A DNA stretch of 64,000 nucleotides from Salinibacterium sp. NK8237 (lineage in GTDB: Bacteria; Actinomycetota; Actinomycetes; Actinomycetales; Microbacteriaceae). Shown here in pieces: positions 27,737-37,696 of this stretch. Position numbers and translations under genes: made by a program. Under the pieces are notes generated by a model. The model was not told the DNA's origin. It did not search any database and saw only the letters and a program-made list of their open reading frames with translations. Where the stretch lies: NCBI RefSeq assembly GCF_015864955.1, contig NZ_JADYWE010000001.1, forward strand, positions 372,001 to 436,000, in the 5' to 3' direction. Position 1 is the stretch's first letter, and each line of letters opens with the position of its first letter.

Positions 27737-29815
27737 CTAAATGTCGATGCGGTCGCGGTCGAGACCCTGACCCTGAATGATGAACTCCTTGCGCGGCGCA
27801 ACCTCGTTGCCCATCAGCAGTTCGAACACTGTTCCGGCGCTTTCGGCATCCGAAATATTCACGCGGCGGAGTACACGGTTGTTGCGATCCATTGTGGTGG
27901 TTGCCAATTGGTCAGCGTCCATCTCTCCGAGGCCCTTGTAGCGCTGGATCGGATCTTGATAGCGCTTGCCCGACTTCTTGAGCCCGGCAAGCACGCCGTT
28001 GAGTTCCTTTTCGGAATAGGTGTAAATAGTCTCGTTGGGCTTCGAGCCAGGGTTCATGACGACGACCCGATGCAACGGTGGCACTGCGGCATATACACGG
28101 CCGTCACGAATCATGTCAGGCATGTACCGGAAGAAGAGCGTGAGCAGCAACGTGCGGATATGGGCACCGTCGACGTCAGCATCAGCCATGATGATGACCT
28201 TGCCGTACCGTGCTGTCGACAAATCGAAACTACGCCCTGAACCGGCGCCGATGACTTGGATGATCGACGCGCACTCCGCATTTGACAGCATGTCGCTGAT
28301 GGATGCCTTCTGAACGTTGAGGATCTTGCCTCGAATCGGCAAAAGAGCTTGGTACTCGCTATCGCGGCCGAGCTTTGCCGTACCGAGAGCCGAGTCTCCC
28401 TCGACGATGAACAATTCGCTGTTCGCCACGTCGTTGGAGCGGCAATCGACCAGCTTCGCGGGAAGGCTCGAACTTTCGAGTGCGTTCTTGCGACGCTGCG
28501 TTTCCTTGTGAGCACGGGCAGAAATCCGCGACTTCATTTCGGCGACGACCTTGTCGAGCACGAGCGCCGCTTGCGACTTGTCATCGCGTTTGGTTGACGT
28601 GAAGCGCTCCGAGAGCGCGGTCGCTACGACCTTGGCCACAATCGCACGCACCGCTGGCGTCCCCAAGATCTCCTTGGTCTGACCCTCGAATTGAGGCTCC
28701 GGAACGCGAACGGTCAGCACAACCGTGAGGCCCGCAAGCACATCGTCCTTGTCCAGCTTGTCGTTACCCAGCTTCAGTCGGCGCGAGTTCTTCTCTGTCT
28801 CAGCGCGCAGGAACTTGAGCAGGCTTTGTTCGAACCCTGCGAGGTGCGTTCCGCCCTTGGGCGTGGCAATAATGTTGACGAAGCTTTTGACCACGGTGTC
28901 GTAGCCGGTGCCCCAACGCAGTGCAACATCCACGACACAGTCGCGGGAAACCTCGGTGGAAACCATGTGGCCGTTGTCTTGCAGTACCGGAACGCTCTCA
29001 GTGAATCCGCCGGATCCGGTGAGGCGCCAAATGTCGGTGATGGGCGGATCGACGGCCAGGTGCTCGACGAACTCAGAGATACCACCCTCAAAGGCGAACG
29101 ATTCGTGGCGCGGCTCATCGCCACGCTCGTCCGTCACGTTCAGCGTGAGGTTGGGCACCAAGAACGCGGTCTGACGCAGACGGTCAATAAGCCCGTCGGA
29201 TTGAAAACTCGCACCCTTGGTGAAGATTTGGCGGTCAGCCCAATACCGAACACGTGTACCGGTGCGCTCCTTGGGCACCTTGCCGATTACGCGCAGTTCA
29301 CTGCCCGACACGTACGGGCTGAAGGGAGCATCCGGAGTCGGCTCCCCCTTATCGGCGAAAGTTCCTGGCTCGCCGCGATGAAAGGACATCGCGTATGTTT
29401 TGCCGTTGCGGTCAACCTCGACGTCGAGACGCTCCGAGAGCGCGTTTACAACTGAAGCTCCTACGCCGTGGAGTCCACCCGACGCGGCATAGGATCCCGA
29501 GCCAAACTTTCCACCCGCGTGTAGCTTGGTGAACACCACTTCGACTCCGGTGAGACCCGTCTTGGGCTCGACATCGACGGGGATGCCACGGGCCTTGTCG
29601 CGAACCTCGACGCTCTCGTCGGCGTGCAGGATGACACTGATCTCCGAACCGTGCCCGTCAAGCGCCTCATCAACCGAGTTGTCGATGATCTCCCACAGGC
29701 AATGCATGAGCCCGCGAGAGTCGGTAGAACCGATGTACATACCCGGACGTTTACGAACGGCTTCAAGCCCTTCGAGTACGGACAGGTGACGGGCTGAGTA
29801 GTCAGAGCTCGCCAT
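27737..29815 (-). CDS. parE: DNA topoisomerase (ATP-hydrolysing) subunit B, ParE/GyrB-like
   Basis: The 692-residue subunit has a GHKL ATPase domain (EIIDNSVDEALDGHG, GGLHGVGASVVNALS), a transducer with GTHLAGFEQSL, and a TOPRIM domain with VEGDSALGTAKLGRD and MADADVDGAHIRTLLLTL. The C-terminus ends QGLDRDRIDI. A GGAGA site sits 5 bases before the ATG. It is convergent with the A-subunit gene. In actinobacteria this pair is distinct from gyrBA near dnaA; the topoisomerase IV assignment follows from that and the partner's lack of a GyrA box. Confidence 0.88.
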   Translation of the reverse strand: MASSDYSARHLSVLEGLEAVRKRPGMYIGSTDSRGLMHCLWEIIDNSVDEALDGHGSEISVILHADESVEVRDKARGIPVDVEPKTGLTGVEVVFTKLHAGGKFGSGSYAASGGLHGVGASVVNALSERLDVEVDRNGKTYAMSFHRGEPGTFADKGEPTPDAPFSPYVSGSELRVIGKVPKERTGTRVRYWADRQIFTKGASFQSDGLIDRLRQTAFLVPNLTLNVTDERGDEPRHESFAFEGGISEFVEHLAVDPPITDIWRLTGSGGFTESVPVLQDNGHMVSTEVSRDCVVDVALRWGTGYDTVVKSFVNIIATPKGGTHLAGFEQSLLKFLRAETEKNSRRLKLGNDKLDKDDVLAGLTVVLTVRVPEPQFEGQTKEILGTPAVRAIVAKVVATALSERFTSTKRDDKSQAALVLDKVVAEMKSRISARAHKETQRRKNALESSSLPAKLVDCRSNDVANSELFIVEGDSALGTAKLGRDSEYQALLPIRGKILNVQKASISDMLSNAECASIIQVIGAGSGRSFDLSTARYGKVIIMADADVDGAHIRTLLLTLFFRYMPDMIRDGRVYAAVPPLHRVVVMNPGSKPNETIYTYSEKELNGVLAGLKKSGKRYQDPIQRYKGLGEMDADQLATTTMDRNNRVLRRVNISDAESAGTVFELLMGNEVAPRKEFIIQGQGLDRDRIDI

Positions 29816-30030
29816 AGTGATCTCCTAGGGTTTGACGACGGAAGGCCATCTTCTAGAGTACGTTCTCCGCCTGACATTGCTGCTCACCGACACCCGCAGC
29901 CCCGCGTACACCGCCAGCAGTCAACCGCGCTACGCGCTGAGCGAAATGCCCGCAATGTAGGAAGAATCTTCAGGCACCCATGCTTGTATAGGCGTACGGA
30001 ATAACAACCGCAAGCAAGAAGGAGTAGGCC

Positions 30031-30249
30031 ATGTCAAACATTGCAACCGAAGACACCCCAGTCGATGAGATGGACTACACCCTCACGGCGGCTGACCGCT
30101 GTGACAGTTGTGGCGCGCAGGCATACATTCGCGCGACCCTCGCCAGTGGCGATCTTCTCTTTTGCGCCCACCACGGCGCCAAATTCAAAGACAAGCTGTT
30201 CCCGACAGCGATCAAGTGGCACGACGAGTCCAGCCGTCTGAATGCATAA
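30031..30249 (+). CDS. DUF7455 small protein
   Basis: A 72-residue protein with a compact Cys/His cluster (CDSCGAQAYIRATLASGDLLFCAHH), probably a small metal-binding domain, matching the DUF7455 family widely kept near sigA in actinobacteria. Function unknown. AAGGAG lies 8 bases before the ATG. The upstream 215-base gap is divergent with parE; an AT-richer TTGTATAGG there could be its promoter. Confidence 0.8.
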   Translation: MSNIATEDTPVDEMDYTLTAADRCDSCGAQAYIRATLASGDLLFCAHHGAKFKDKLFPTAIKWHDESSRLNA

Positions 30250-30322
30250 CGTAGCGTTGAGCATCATCGGATAGTTTGCTCGCCGCCGACACGTGTGTCG
30301 GTATGACCTTCGTAGGAGAACT

Positions 30323-31324
30323 GTGAAGCGCATCCGGCACTACGTGTCGCGACTTATCTCGCTCGACGTATCAAACATGCTCGCCGTCGCGCGAGCAATC
30401 AGTAAACGCAGTGGTACGCCCGTGATTGCGATCCTGCTCGACATGGTGTGGTGTTCCCTTGTCTACCAAGCGGGCTATCTCGACTATGAAGAGTTCGAGT
30501 TCAACGTTCTCAGTCGTGCTGAACGCCGCACATGGATTACGAGCGGCAACGCCAATTCCATCGTTGTGAAGTACAACCAGCGCGAGTACCGCGAACGTTT
30601 CTACGATAAACCGACGTTCAACACCACTTTCGACAAATGGCTCGGTCGAGCTTGGCTCGACTTGAGAATCGCTTCCGAAGCCGACTTCGTCGAGTTCGTC
30701 GCGCACCATGACCCCATCATGGTGAAGGTTGTCGACAGTATGAGCGGCGCCGGCATCGAAAAGCACGACGGCGACGATCTCGCTGACGCGCATGCCCTGT
30801 ACCGAGAGCTCATGGACAAGCGCCAGTTCCTGGTCGAAGCGTTTCTCAAGCAGCACCCCGGGATGTCTGCACTCTGCCCCACCAGCGTGAACTCGTTGCG
30901 GATGATCACCTTTTTCGATGGCACCGACGTGCACGTGATGGAAGCCGTGCTGCGAATGGGCAATGGCGCCGACGTTGACAACTATGGTCGTGGTGGAATG
31001 TACACCGTGCTCGACGAAAAGACCGGAATTGCGAACTACGGCGCCTTCGACAAATACGCCAACACTTTCACGGTGCACCCACAGACCGGCACTCCGATCG
31101 TCGGGTTTCAGGTTCCGCTATACGACGAGGCGCTTGCCATGCTCGACACGGTCAGCCGCATCATCCCAGAAATCCCCTATGTCGGATGGGACGTCGCGAT
31201 TACGCCAAACGGGCCGGCGATCATCGAGGGCAACTACAACACGGGCGTCTTTCAGATGAAGCCAAGCCTCACTGGAATCAAGACAGGCCTGTTGCCCAAG
31301 TTCCGCGAAGTCATCGACTTCTAG
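30323..31324 (+). CDS. sugar-transfer-associated ATP-grasp protein
   Basis: The 333-residue protein resembles the ATP-grasp family linked to sugar transfer (alpha-L-glutamate ligase-like). ATP-grasp elements appear in DPIMVKVVDSMSGAGIEKH, QFLVEAFLKQHPGM, NSLRMITFFDG and the metal-binding end AIIEGNYNTGVFQ. It likely joins a carboxylate to an amine or hydroxyl with ATP. A GTG at 30293 is possible, but GTG 30323 has AGGAG at ideal spacing. No obvious partner gene is adjacent, so the substrate, perhaps a cell-surface glycan or peptide, is unknown. Confidence 0.75.
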   Translation: MKRIRHYVSRLISLDVSNMLAVARAISKRSGTPVIAILLDMVWCSLVYQAGYLDYEEFEFNVLSRAERRTWITSGNANSIVVKYNQREYRERFYDKPTFNTTFDKWLGRAWLDLRIASEADFVEFVAHHDPIMVKVVDSMSGAGIEKHDGDDLADAHALYRELMDKRQFLVEAFLKQHPGMSALCPTSVNSLRMITFFDGTDVHVMEAVLRMGNGADVDNYGRGGMYTVLDEKTGIANYGAFDKYANTFTVHPQTGTPIVGFQVPLYDEALAMLDTVSRIIPEIPYVGWDVAITPNGPAIIEGNYNTGVFQMKPSLTGIKTGLLPKFREVIDF

Positions 31325-31340
31325 GGCACTAATCCCCCGG

Positions 31341-31363
31341 CCAGCTCACCTTGCGGTGGCTGG
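31341..31363. terminator. hairpin between ATP-grasp and CofE-like genes
   Basis: CCAGC-T-CACC and GGTGGCTGG pair over 9 bp with one bulge and a TTGC loop, in the 56-base convergent gap. No T-run follows; a terminator role is likely but weak. Confidence 0.45.
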
Positions 31364-31380
31364 CTGGTGCCGAAGCGTTG

Positions 31381-32079
31381 CTAAGCCCGACGGATGACGC
31401 CAAGCGGTGTACTTTGGTGATCTTGCCCCAGAGGGTTGTCTTTCAATACTTTCAGCGCGAGCTCGCTGGTGGCCTTGTTTGACGTCGACCCCAGAATGTT
31501 GCCGCCGAAGTCGTTAATGTCGACAACGAGAACCTCAATGTCGTGGCCGAGTGCGGTCTTGATATCCTGAGCCACGCCGTCTGGACGGGCCGGGCCGAGC
31601 ACGACGTGCGAGTTATACGGCGGAATCGTGTTCTTCGTCGGACCATCGATCGCACGAGCCTTGGGCCCGGCAATGCGATAGAAGTCGCCACGGCGCCCCA
31701 CAAGCTTCGTCACCGCTGCGACAGCAGCAGCGAACAGGATGCGCGGCGTACCGCACTCCCGCAACGCCATCTCCATCGTTTCGGGCATGCCCAAACCGAT
31801 GCCGTGCGACGTCTTCGTGACGTACTTCGAAAGGAACGTGGCAAGCTTGCGCGGCTCCACCTCAGAGATCGGGTATGCCCGCCCCTGAGTGATTCCTACA
31901 ATCTTTTCGGTCACAAAGAGAAGATCGCCATCCTGCACGACATCCGCTGCGTACTCCGACACGACCTGAACGATGTCGTCTTCACGAACCACCAACCGAG
32001 TCTTGATGGGAAGCCGTTCATAGACGGCTCCATCAACCTCGACGGTGAGACTCTTTCCCGTGTTCGCTTCAGCACCCAT
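31381..32079 (-). CDS. coenzyme F420-0:L-glutamate ligase-like protein
   Basis: The 232-residue protein carries a CofE/FbiB N-terminal-type fold: LLFVTEKIVGITQGRAYPISEV, ETMEMALRECGTPRILFAAAVAAVTKL and VLVVDINDFGGNILGST. True F420 ligases add glutamates to F420-0. No other F420 genes are in the window, and the protein lacks the FbiB C-terminal nitroreductase-like half, so a different amide ligase role is possible. It starts 7 bases after the sigma factor stop and is probably co-transcribed with it. Confidence 0.75.
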   Translation of the reverse strand: MGAEANTGKSLTVEVDGAVYERLPIKTRLVVREDDIVQVVSEYAADVVQDGDLLFVTEKIVGITQGRAYPISEVEPRKLATFLSKYVTKTSHGIGLGMPETMEMALRECGTPRILFAAAVAAVTKLVGRRGDFYRIAGPKARAIDGPTKNTIPPYNSHVVLGPARPDGVAQDIKTALGHDIEVLVVDINDFGGNILGSTSNKATSELALKVLKDNPLGQDHQSTPLGVIRRA

Positions 32080-32086
32080 TGTTGGC

Positions 32087-33427
32087 CTATTCGAGGTAGT
32101 CGCGTAGTGACTGCGAGCGTGACGGGTGGCGCAATTTAGCCATCGTCTTGGACTCGATCTGACGGATGCGTTCGCGAGTTACCCCGAACGTGTCACCGAT
32201 CTGGTCGAGAGTTTTCGGCATTCCGTCACCGAGACCGAAGCGCATGCGGATAACTCCGGCTTCGCGCTCCGAGAGGGAATCGAGGAGGCTCTCAAGCTGC
32301 TTCTGCAGCATCGTGAAGCCCACAGCATCCGCTGGTACTACTGCTTCAGTGTCTTCGATGAGGTCACCGAATTCGCTGTCACCATCTTCACCAAGCGGCG
32401 TGTGAAGCGAAATGGGTTCGCGGCCATACTTCTGAACTTCGACGACCTTTTCAGGCGTCATGTCGAGTTCGCGTGACAGCTCTTCAGGAGTAGGTTCGCG
32501 ACCGAGGTCCTGAAGCATCTGGCGCTGAACACGAGCGAGCTTGTTAATGACCTCGACCATGTGCACAGGGATACGAATCGTGCGAGCCTGGTCGGCCATT
32601 GCGCGGGTGATAGCCTGACGGATCCACCACGTTGCGTAGGTAGAGAACTTGAAGCCCTTGGTGTAGTCGAATTTCTCGACTGCACGGATCAGGCCCAGGT
32701 TGCCCTCTTGAATGAGGTCGAGAAATTGCATGCCGCGACCGGTGTAACGCTTTGCAAGCGATACAACAAGGCGGAGGTTAGCGCCGAGCAAGTGGCTCTT
32801 GGCGCGCTGACCGTCTTTTGCTACCCACTGGAGCTCGCGACCGAGGGTCGAACGCACTTCGCCGGGGGCCATCTGGGAGAGCTTGTCTTCAGCAAACAGA
32901 CCGGCTTCGATACGCATGGCGAGCTCAACTTCTTGAGCAGCGTTGAGCAGCGCGACCTTACCGATTTGCTTCAGGTAGTCCTTGACCGGGTCAGCCGTAG
33001 CGCCCGTGATGGCCGCTGAGTAGACAGGAACTTCGTCTTCATCGTCGACGAGCGAGAGCACGAGCGCGCCTGTAGGCAATGCTTCGTCTTTGCTCGTTGA
33101 CTTTTCTTCCTGCTCGTCTTCGGCTTTCGACTCTTCGCCGTCTGCTTCAACAATCTCGGCGGCTGCTGCCGCAGCCGCCTTCTTGGTCCTAGTCGCTGGC
33201 TTTTTTGCGGCCGGCTTCTTGGCAGCCGACGCAGCGGCAGTCGACTTCGTCGTCGTAGCCTTCTTAGCCGTTGCCTTGGTAGTTGTGCTCGCGGCGCCTT
33301 CAGCGTCGGTCGCTACTTCTTCGACTGCAGCGGCAGCTTTACTGCTCGTGCCAGCCTTGGCAGCTGCTTTAGCAGGAGCCTTCTTTGCTGCGGGTGCGGA
33401 CTCTGCAGCCTTCGTTCGGGTCGCCAT
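32087..33427 (-). CDS. sigA: primary RNA polymerase sigma factor (HrdB/SigA type)
   Basis: A 446-residue group 1 sigma-70. The N-terminal 130 residues are Lys/Ala-rich and low complexity, as in actinobacterial HrdB. Region 1.2 starts at [16 protein letters not shown], region 2 includes [46 protein letters not shown], and region 4.2 has [23 protein letters not shown] 33427 is chosen over a longer frame from 33469 because AGAAAGG precedes it. Its product directs RNA polymerase to most housekeeping promoters. The 212 bases upstream hold possible promoters (TTGACA at about -30 from the start). Confidence 0.95.
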   Translation of the reverse strand: MATRTKAAESAPAAKKAPAKAAAKAGTSSKAAAAVEEVATDAEGAASTTTKATAKKATTTKSTAAASAAKKPAAKKPATRTKKAAAAAAAEIVEADGEESKAEDEQEEKSTSKDEALPTGALVLSLVDDEDEVPVYSAAITGATADPVKDYLKQIGKVALLNAAQEVELAMRIEAGLFAEDKLSQMAPGEVRSTLGRELQWVAKDGQRAKSHLLGANLRLVVSLAKRYTGRGMQFLDLIQEGNLGLIRAVEKFDYTKGFKFSTYATWWIRQAITRAMADQARTIRIPVHMVEVINKLARVQRQMLQDLGREPTPEELSRELDMTPEKVVEVQKYGREPISLHTPLGEDGDSEFGDLIEDTEAVVPADAVGFTMLQKQLESLLDSLSEREAGVIRMRFGLGDGMPKTLDQIGDTFGVTRERIRQIESKTMAKLRHPSRSQSLRDYLE

Positions 33428-33639
33428 CTGAACACCTTTCTGAGGTTTTCGGGCAGTACTAAGACCCATGTCAAGTCTCTGTCTGTCTCACCGCATGGCA
33501 AAACAGATCTAGAAACAAGACCGGGTCTTACTCCTATTATGCCACGCTTTTCTCATGCTTCGCACCATGAGGGCGAACGCGCATCGTCAGCGCGGTAAGC
33601 CGCACTTCGGGACGCGAGGCTTCCACACAACCGCGGTTA

Positions 33640-34575
33640 CTACAAAGGAAGATCAGACGTGCCGTCGGCGTCGCCAGCTCTCTTGATAGCGAGGAACTTC
33701 TGCAACTCCGCGGCAATTTCGTCTGCCGAGGGCAATTCGCCGGCTTCGTCGGTCAACGGCGACCGCATGGGGTTTTCCTCCATGTAGTTGTCGTGACGCT
33801 CTTCCAGCGTTCCTACGAGGCGAGCTAGTTCTTGATTGCTCTCAACTTGCCCATCGATCTTCGCCACGAATTCCCGACCTTCTTCGCGAAGACGGTCAGT
33901 GGGGAAGATAAGCCCGGTTGCGGCGCTCACACTCTCGAGTGCGGTGACAGCAGCAGTAGGCCATTCGGTATCAGCGAGGTAATGCGGAATCAGGAGGACG
34001 AAACCCGCAACAGGATGCTCGAGCTCCTGCAAACGGTACTCGATCACGTGCATTGCGTTGGCAGGCACCTGGGTGTGTGGCTTCCAGACGGAGAGCGAGT
34101 CGATGAGTTCCGATCGATTTCCGCTCACGGTCACTCCGATGCTGCGAGTGTGCGGCACCGGCATCGGGATGGAGCTGAGCCACGTTGTCGACTTGACCTC
34201 GAGCTTCGAGATGAGCCTCAAGACTGCCGCCGAGAAGCGTTCCCATTGGAAATCAGGTTCGTACCCCGTGAGAAGCAAGAAAGGTTGCCCCAACTCGTCT
34301 TTGGCCAGATAGAGCGCAAGCTTTGCGGGTCGGTAGTCGCTCAAGTGATCCTGATCGAAATAGATCATAGGACGACGTGCTCGGTAATCCAGAAGAGCGT
34401 CATTGTCGAAGGATGCGACGACGGTGCGCTCAAGAGTATCGAGGAGGTATTGGCTTACTTGACTGACGGCACCACCAGCATCCGCAAATCCCGTGAGTCC
34501 CGCTACAAGAGGGAGACCGCGCGGTACCCCAGCAACATCGGTGGCGATGTCATATAAACCGGCTGGATCTCGCAT
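33640..34575 (-). CDS. PAC2 family protein
   Basis: The 311-residue protein fits the PAC2 (proteasome assembly chaperone-like) family: PLVAGLTGFADAGGAVSQVSQYL, DYRARRPMIYFDQDHLSDYR, and a C-terminal helix rich in Glu. Actinobacterial members are homologous to archaeal/eukaryotic proteasome-assembly chaperones, but most of these organisms in Microbacteriaceae lack a proteasome, so the function is open. It is divergent from the aminopeptidase gene across about 100 bases. Confidence 0.85.
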   Translation of the reverse strand: MRDPAGLYDIATDVAGVPRGLPLVAGLTGFADAGGAVSQVSQYLLDTLERTVVASFDNDALLDYRARRPMIYFDQDHLSDYRPAKLALYLAKDELGQPFLLLTGYEPDFQWERFSAAVLRLISKLEVKSTTWLSSIPMPVPHTRSIGVTVSGNRSELIDSLSVWKPHTQVPANAMHVIEYRLQELEHPVAGFVLLIPHYLADTEWPTAAVTALESVSAATGLIFPTDRLREEGREFVAKIDGQVESNQELARLVGTLEERHDNYMEENPMRSPLTDEAGELPSADEIAAELQKFLAIKRAGDADGTSDLPL

Positions 34576-34676
34576 GCCCCCACTCTAATCGCGCCTGTCG
34601 AGGCATCCCCCTGTTTCGGCTCCACAACGTCAAGCTCCTAGCGAACACGACGGCGGATGCTGGTTATCATGAGGAC

Positions 34677-36164
34677 ATGACCGTTGCTACGTTGCACTTG
34701 TCCACCGCGCCCGCCTCCGAAGTTGAATCCGATGTTCTCGTTATCGGGGTGGTGAAAACCGACACCGGGCCGAAGCTCGTGGACACGTCGTCGCAACTTA
34801 CATCATTCGAGCAAGCACTGAATCTTATTGGCGCGACAGGTGCTGCTGACGAGCTTCACCGCATTCCCGCGACTGGAATCACTGCTCCAGCAGTTGCGTT
34901 CATCGGTCTAGGAGATGCCACCCCGACCGTCGAAACGTTGCGTTATGCCGCCGGTTCCGCCGCTCGCCAACTGCGCGGTGCGCCGCACATCACTCTTTCC
35001 CTTGGAGCCAAGTCGAGTGATGAAACGCTCGCGGTTCTCGAAGGCGCAGCTATTGGCGCCTACTCGTACGACGCTTACCGTTCTACCGCTCCCGAAGCCA
35101 GCAAGAAGCTCGCTAGTGACATCACCGTTCTCAGCCCAATTGAGGATGCGGCACTCATCGAGCGAGCAAAGGTGATCGCCTACGCCACCCACGTCACGCG
35201 TGACATGGTCAATGAGGCGCCAAAGGAGCTCTACCCCGCTACCTTCGCCGACCGCGCGACCGAACTCGCATCGCTCGACAACGTTGAGGTCGAGGTGTAC
35301 GCGGAGAAGGAACTCGAAGAGGGCGGCTTCGGCGGCATCCTCGGCGTCGGCCAAGGCTCCACTCGCGGTCCTCGCCTCGTCAAGATCAGCTACACGCCCG
35401 CTGATGCCGCCAAGCATCTTGCTCTGGTCGGTAAAGGAATCACCTTCGATTCGGGTGGACTGTCGCTCAAGCCGGGTCTCGGCATGATCGGTATGAAGTT
35501 CGACATGAGCGGAGCGGCCACCGTAATGGCGGTTGTTGAAGCATGTGCCAAGCTCGGCACGAACGTGCGGTTGACCGCGTGGCTCTGCCTCGCAGAGAAC
35601 ATGCCGTCTGGCAGCGCAATTCGCCCGAATGACGTATTGACGATCCGCGGCGGCAAGACCGTTGAAGTCCTCAATACGGATGCCGAGGGACGACTCGTCA
35701 TGGCGGACGGCCTAGTCGCTGCCAGCGAAGAGAACCCCGATGCCATAGTGGACATTGCGACCCTTACCGGTGCCGCCGTTGTGGCTCTGGGCAACCGTTA
35801 CGCGGGCGCAATGGGCGACAGAGACTTCGTCAACCAGGTAGTGGCGGTTGCAGACCGTGTTGGAGAGCCTTTCTGGGCGATGCCGATCAGCCCTGAGCTC
35901 CGGCCGCTGCTCGCCTCTGATATCGCAGACATCGCCAACATTAAGCCGGGCAATACTGCCGGGGGCATGCTCATTGCGGCCGCATTCCTGAAAGATTTTG
36001 TGGGAAAACGCCCAGAAAGCACTGAAACGATCCCATGGGCTCACATCGATATCGCTGGCCCATCAGACAACCGCGGCGGAGGATGGGGCTACGTCGGCAA
36101 GGGAGCCACAGGAATCGGTGTTCGAACACTCATTGAACTGGCCGAGGAATTTTCTCGTCCGTAG
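34677..36164 (+). CDS. pepA: leucyl aminopeptidase (M17)
   Basis: A 495-residue M17 aminopeptidase. The C-terminal catalytic domain has the metal-binding motif KGITFDSGGLSLKPG, KFDMSGAATVM, NTDAEGRLVMADGL and the bicarbonate-loop region. It removes N-terminal residues from peptides as a cytoplasmic hexamer with two metals. The N-terminal 160 residues are the usual variable domain. A GAGG precedes the ATG. It is followed by lpdA after 99 bases, matching the pepB-lpd-E2 order seen in M. tuberculosis. Confidence 0.93.
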   Translation: MTVATLHLSTAPASEVESDVLVIGVVKTDTGPKLVDTSSQLTSFEQALNLIGATGAADELHRIPATGITAPAVAFIGLGDATPTVETLRYAAGSAARQLRGAPHITLSLGAKSSDETLAVLEGAAIGAYSYDAYRSTAPEASKKLASDITVLSPIEDAALIERAKVIAYATHVTRDMVNEAPKELYPATFADRATELASLDNVEVEVYAEKELEEGGFGGILGVGQGSTRGPRLVKISYTPADAAKHLALVGKGITFDSGGLSLKPGLGMIGMKFDMSGAATVMAVVEACAKLGTNVRLTAWLCLAENMPSGSAIRPNDVLTIRGGKTVEVLNTDAEGRLVMADGLVAASEENPDAIVDIATLTGAAVVALGNRYAGAMGDRDFVNQVVAVADRVGEPFWAMPISPELRPLLASDIADIANIKPGNTAGGMLIAAAFLKDFVGKRPESTETIPWAHIDIAGPSDNRGGGWGYVGKGATGIGVRTLIELAEEFSRP

Positions 36165-36263
36165 TATGGTTTTTTAAACGCGGGATGTTTCCGCACCATC
36201 CGGTCGCACTGAGTACACATCGTGCGTTCCGACGAATAATTTCCTTACAGAGGAGCTGCTGGA

Positions 36264-37637
36264 TTGGCTGAGCACAATTTTGACCTTGTCGTTCTTGGTG
36301 GAGGAAGCGGTGGCTACGCAGCCGCGTTGCGCGCCGCTGAACTTGGGATGACCGTTGGCCTGATCGAGAAGAACAAGCTCGGCGGCACCTGTCTGCACGT
36401 GGGTTGCATTCCCACAAAGGCGCTTCTGCACTCCGCAGAGGTCGCTGACGTGACGCGCGAAGCAGCGAAGTATGGCGTCACCGCCACGCTCGACGGCATC
36501 GATATCTCTGCGGTGACTAAGTACCGCCAGGACATCGTCGCGAGCAAATACAAGGGTCTGCAGGGCCTTATCAAGATGCGCGGTATTACCGTCATTGAGG
36601 GCGAAGGCAAGCTAGTCGCGCCCAACACTATTCAGGTTGGCGAAGACACCGTAGTCGGCAAGAACGTCATTTTGGCGACTGGTTCATACTCTCGCTCGCT
36701 GCCGGGACTCGAAATCGGTGGCCGCGTAATCACCTCCGAACAGGCACTTGAACTCGACTTCGTTCCGAAGAAGGTCGCAGTGCTCGGTGGCGGCGTCATC
36801 GGCGTTGAATTCTCGAGCGTCTGGAAGAGCTGGGGAGCCGACGTCACCATTATCGAAGGTCTCCCCCACCTCGTTCCCATGGAAGACGAGTCGGTCAGCA
36901 AGCAGTTCGAACGAGCATTCCGCCGTCGTGGCATCAACTTCCACACCGGAGTTCGTTTCAAGAGCGTCGAGCAGAACGACGACGGCGTCGTCGTTACTCT
37001 GGAAAACGGCGAAACGGTCGAAGCCGAGCTCCTGCTCGTCGCAGTCGGCCGTGGCCCGTCAACAGCAGGACTCGGCTTCGAAGAAGTCGGCGTCGAGATG
37101 GATCGTGGCTTCGTTCTCACCAACGACCGCCTCGCAACCAACGTTCCTGGCGTCTACGCCGTCGGAGACATTGTTCCTGGCCTTCAACTCGCTCACCGTG
37201 GGTTCCAGCAAGGAATCTTCGTTGTCGAAGAAATCGCTGGCCTCAAGCCCATCGTGATTGACGACCTCCACATTCCGAAGGTCACCTACAGCGACCCCGA
37301 GGTAGCATCCATCGGCCTCACCGAAGCTAAGGCGATCGAAGCTCACGGTGCTGAGAACGTCAAGGCCTACGACTACAACCTGAGTGGAAACGGCAAGAGT
37401 GCCATTATCGGCACCGCTGGTTCCATCAAGGTTGTTCGCGTCGTCGACGGTCCGGTCATTGGAGTTCACATGATCGGAGCTCGCGTTGGCGAACTGATCG
37501 GTGAAGCTCAACTGATCGTCAACTGGGAAGCACACCCAGAAGACATCACCCCGTTGCTTCACGCACACCCCACCCAAAACGAGGCACTGGGCGAGGCATT
37601 CCTCGCTCTGGCCGGCAAGCCGCTGCACGCGGTCTAG
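36264..37637 (+). CDS. lpdA: dihydrolipoyl dehydrogenase
   Basis: The 457-residue flavoprotein (E3) reoxidises dihydrolipoamide in 2-oxo acid dehydrogenase complexes. The FAD motif is GGGSGGYAAALRAAELG, the redox disulfide is GGTCLHVGCIPTKALLHSA, the NAD motif is VLGGGVIGVEFSSVWKSWG, and the catalytic His-Glu is in HAHPTQNEALGEAF. The start is a TTG at 36264 with GAGGAG 7 bases upstream. The E2 gene follows by 59 bases, forming an E3-E2 operon. Confidence 0.96.
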   Translation: MAEHNFDLVVLGGGSGGYAAALRAAELGMTVGLIEKNKLGGTCLHVGCIPTKALLHSAEVADVTREAAKYGVTATLDGIDISAVTKYRQDIVASKYKGLQGLIKMRGITVIEGEGKLVAPNTIQVGEDTVVGKNVILATGSYSRSLPGLEIGGRVITSEQALELDFVPKKVAVLGGGVIGVEFSSVWKSWGADVTIIEGLPHLVPMEDESVSKQFERAFRRRGINFHTGVRFKSVEQNDDGVVVTLENGETVEAELLLVAVGRGPSTAGLGFEEVGVEMDRGFVLTNDRLATNVPGVYAVGDIVPGLQLAHRGFQQGIFVVEEIAGLKPIVIDDLHIPKVTYSDPEVASIGLTEAKAIEAHGAENVKAYDYNLSGNGKSAIIGTAGSIKVVRVVDGPVIGVHMIGARVGELIGEAQLIVNWEAHPEDITPLLHAHPTQNEALGEAFLALAGKPLHAV

Positions 37638-37696
37638 GCTCCGCCTAACCACGGAACTAAGCTATTGATGACAAGCATCACAAAGGAGCAGTACTG

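Noticed and set aside
33090..33431. Plus-strand ORF of 113 codons opposite the sigma factor N-terminus
   Set aside because: It is the antisense reading of the Lys/Ala-rich sigma factor head; its Ala/Val-rich product is what a reversed AAG/GCC-rich region gives, and no ribosome site or family match supports it.
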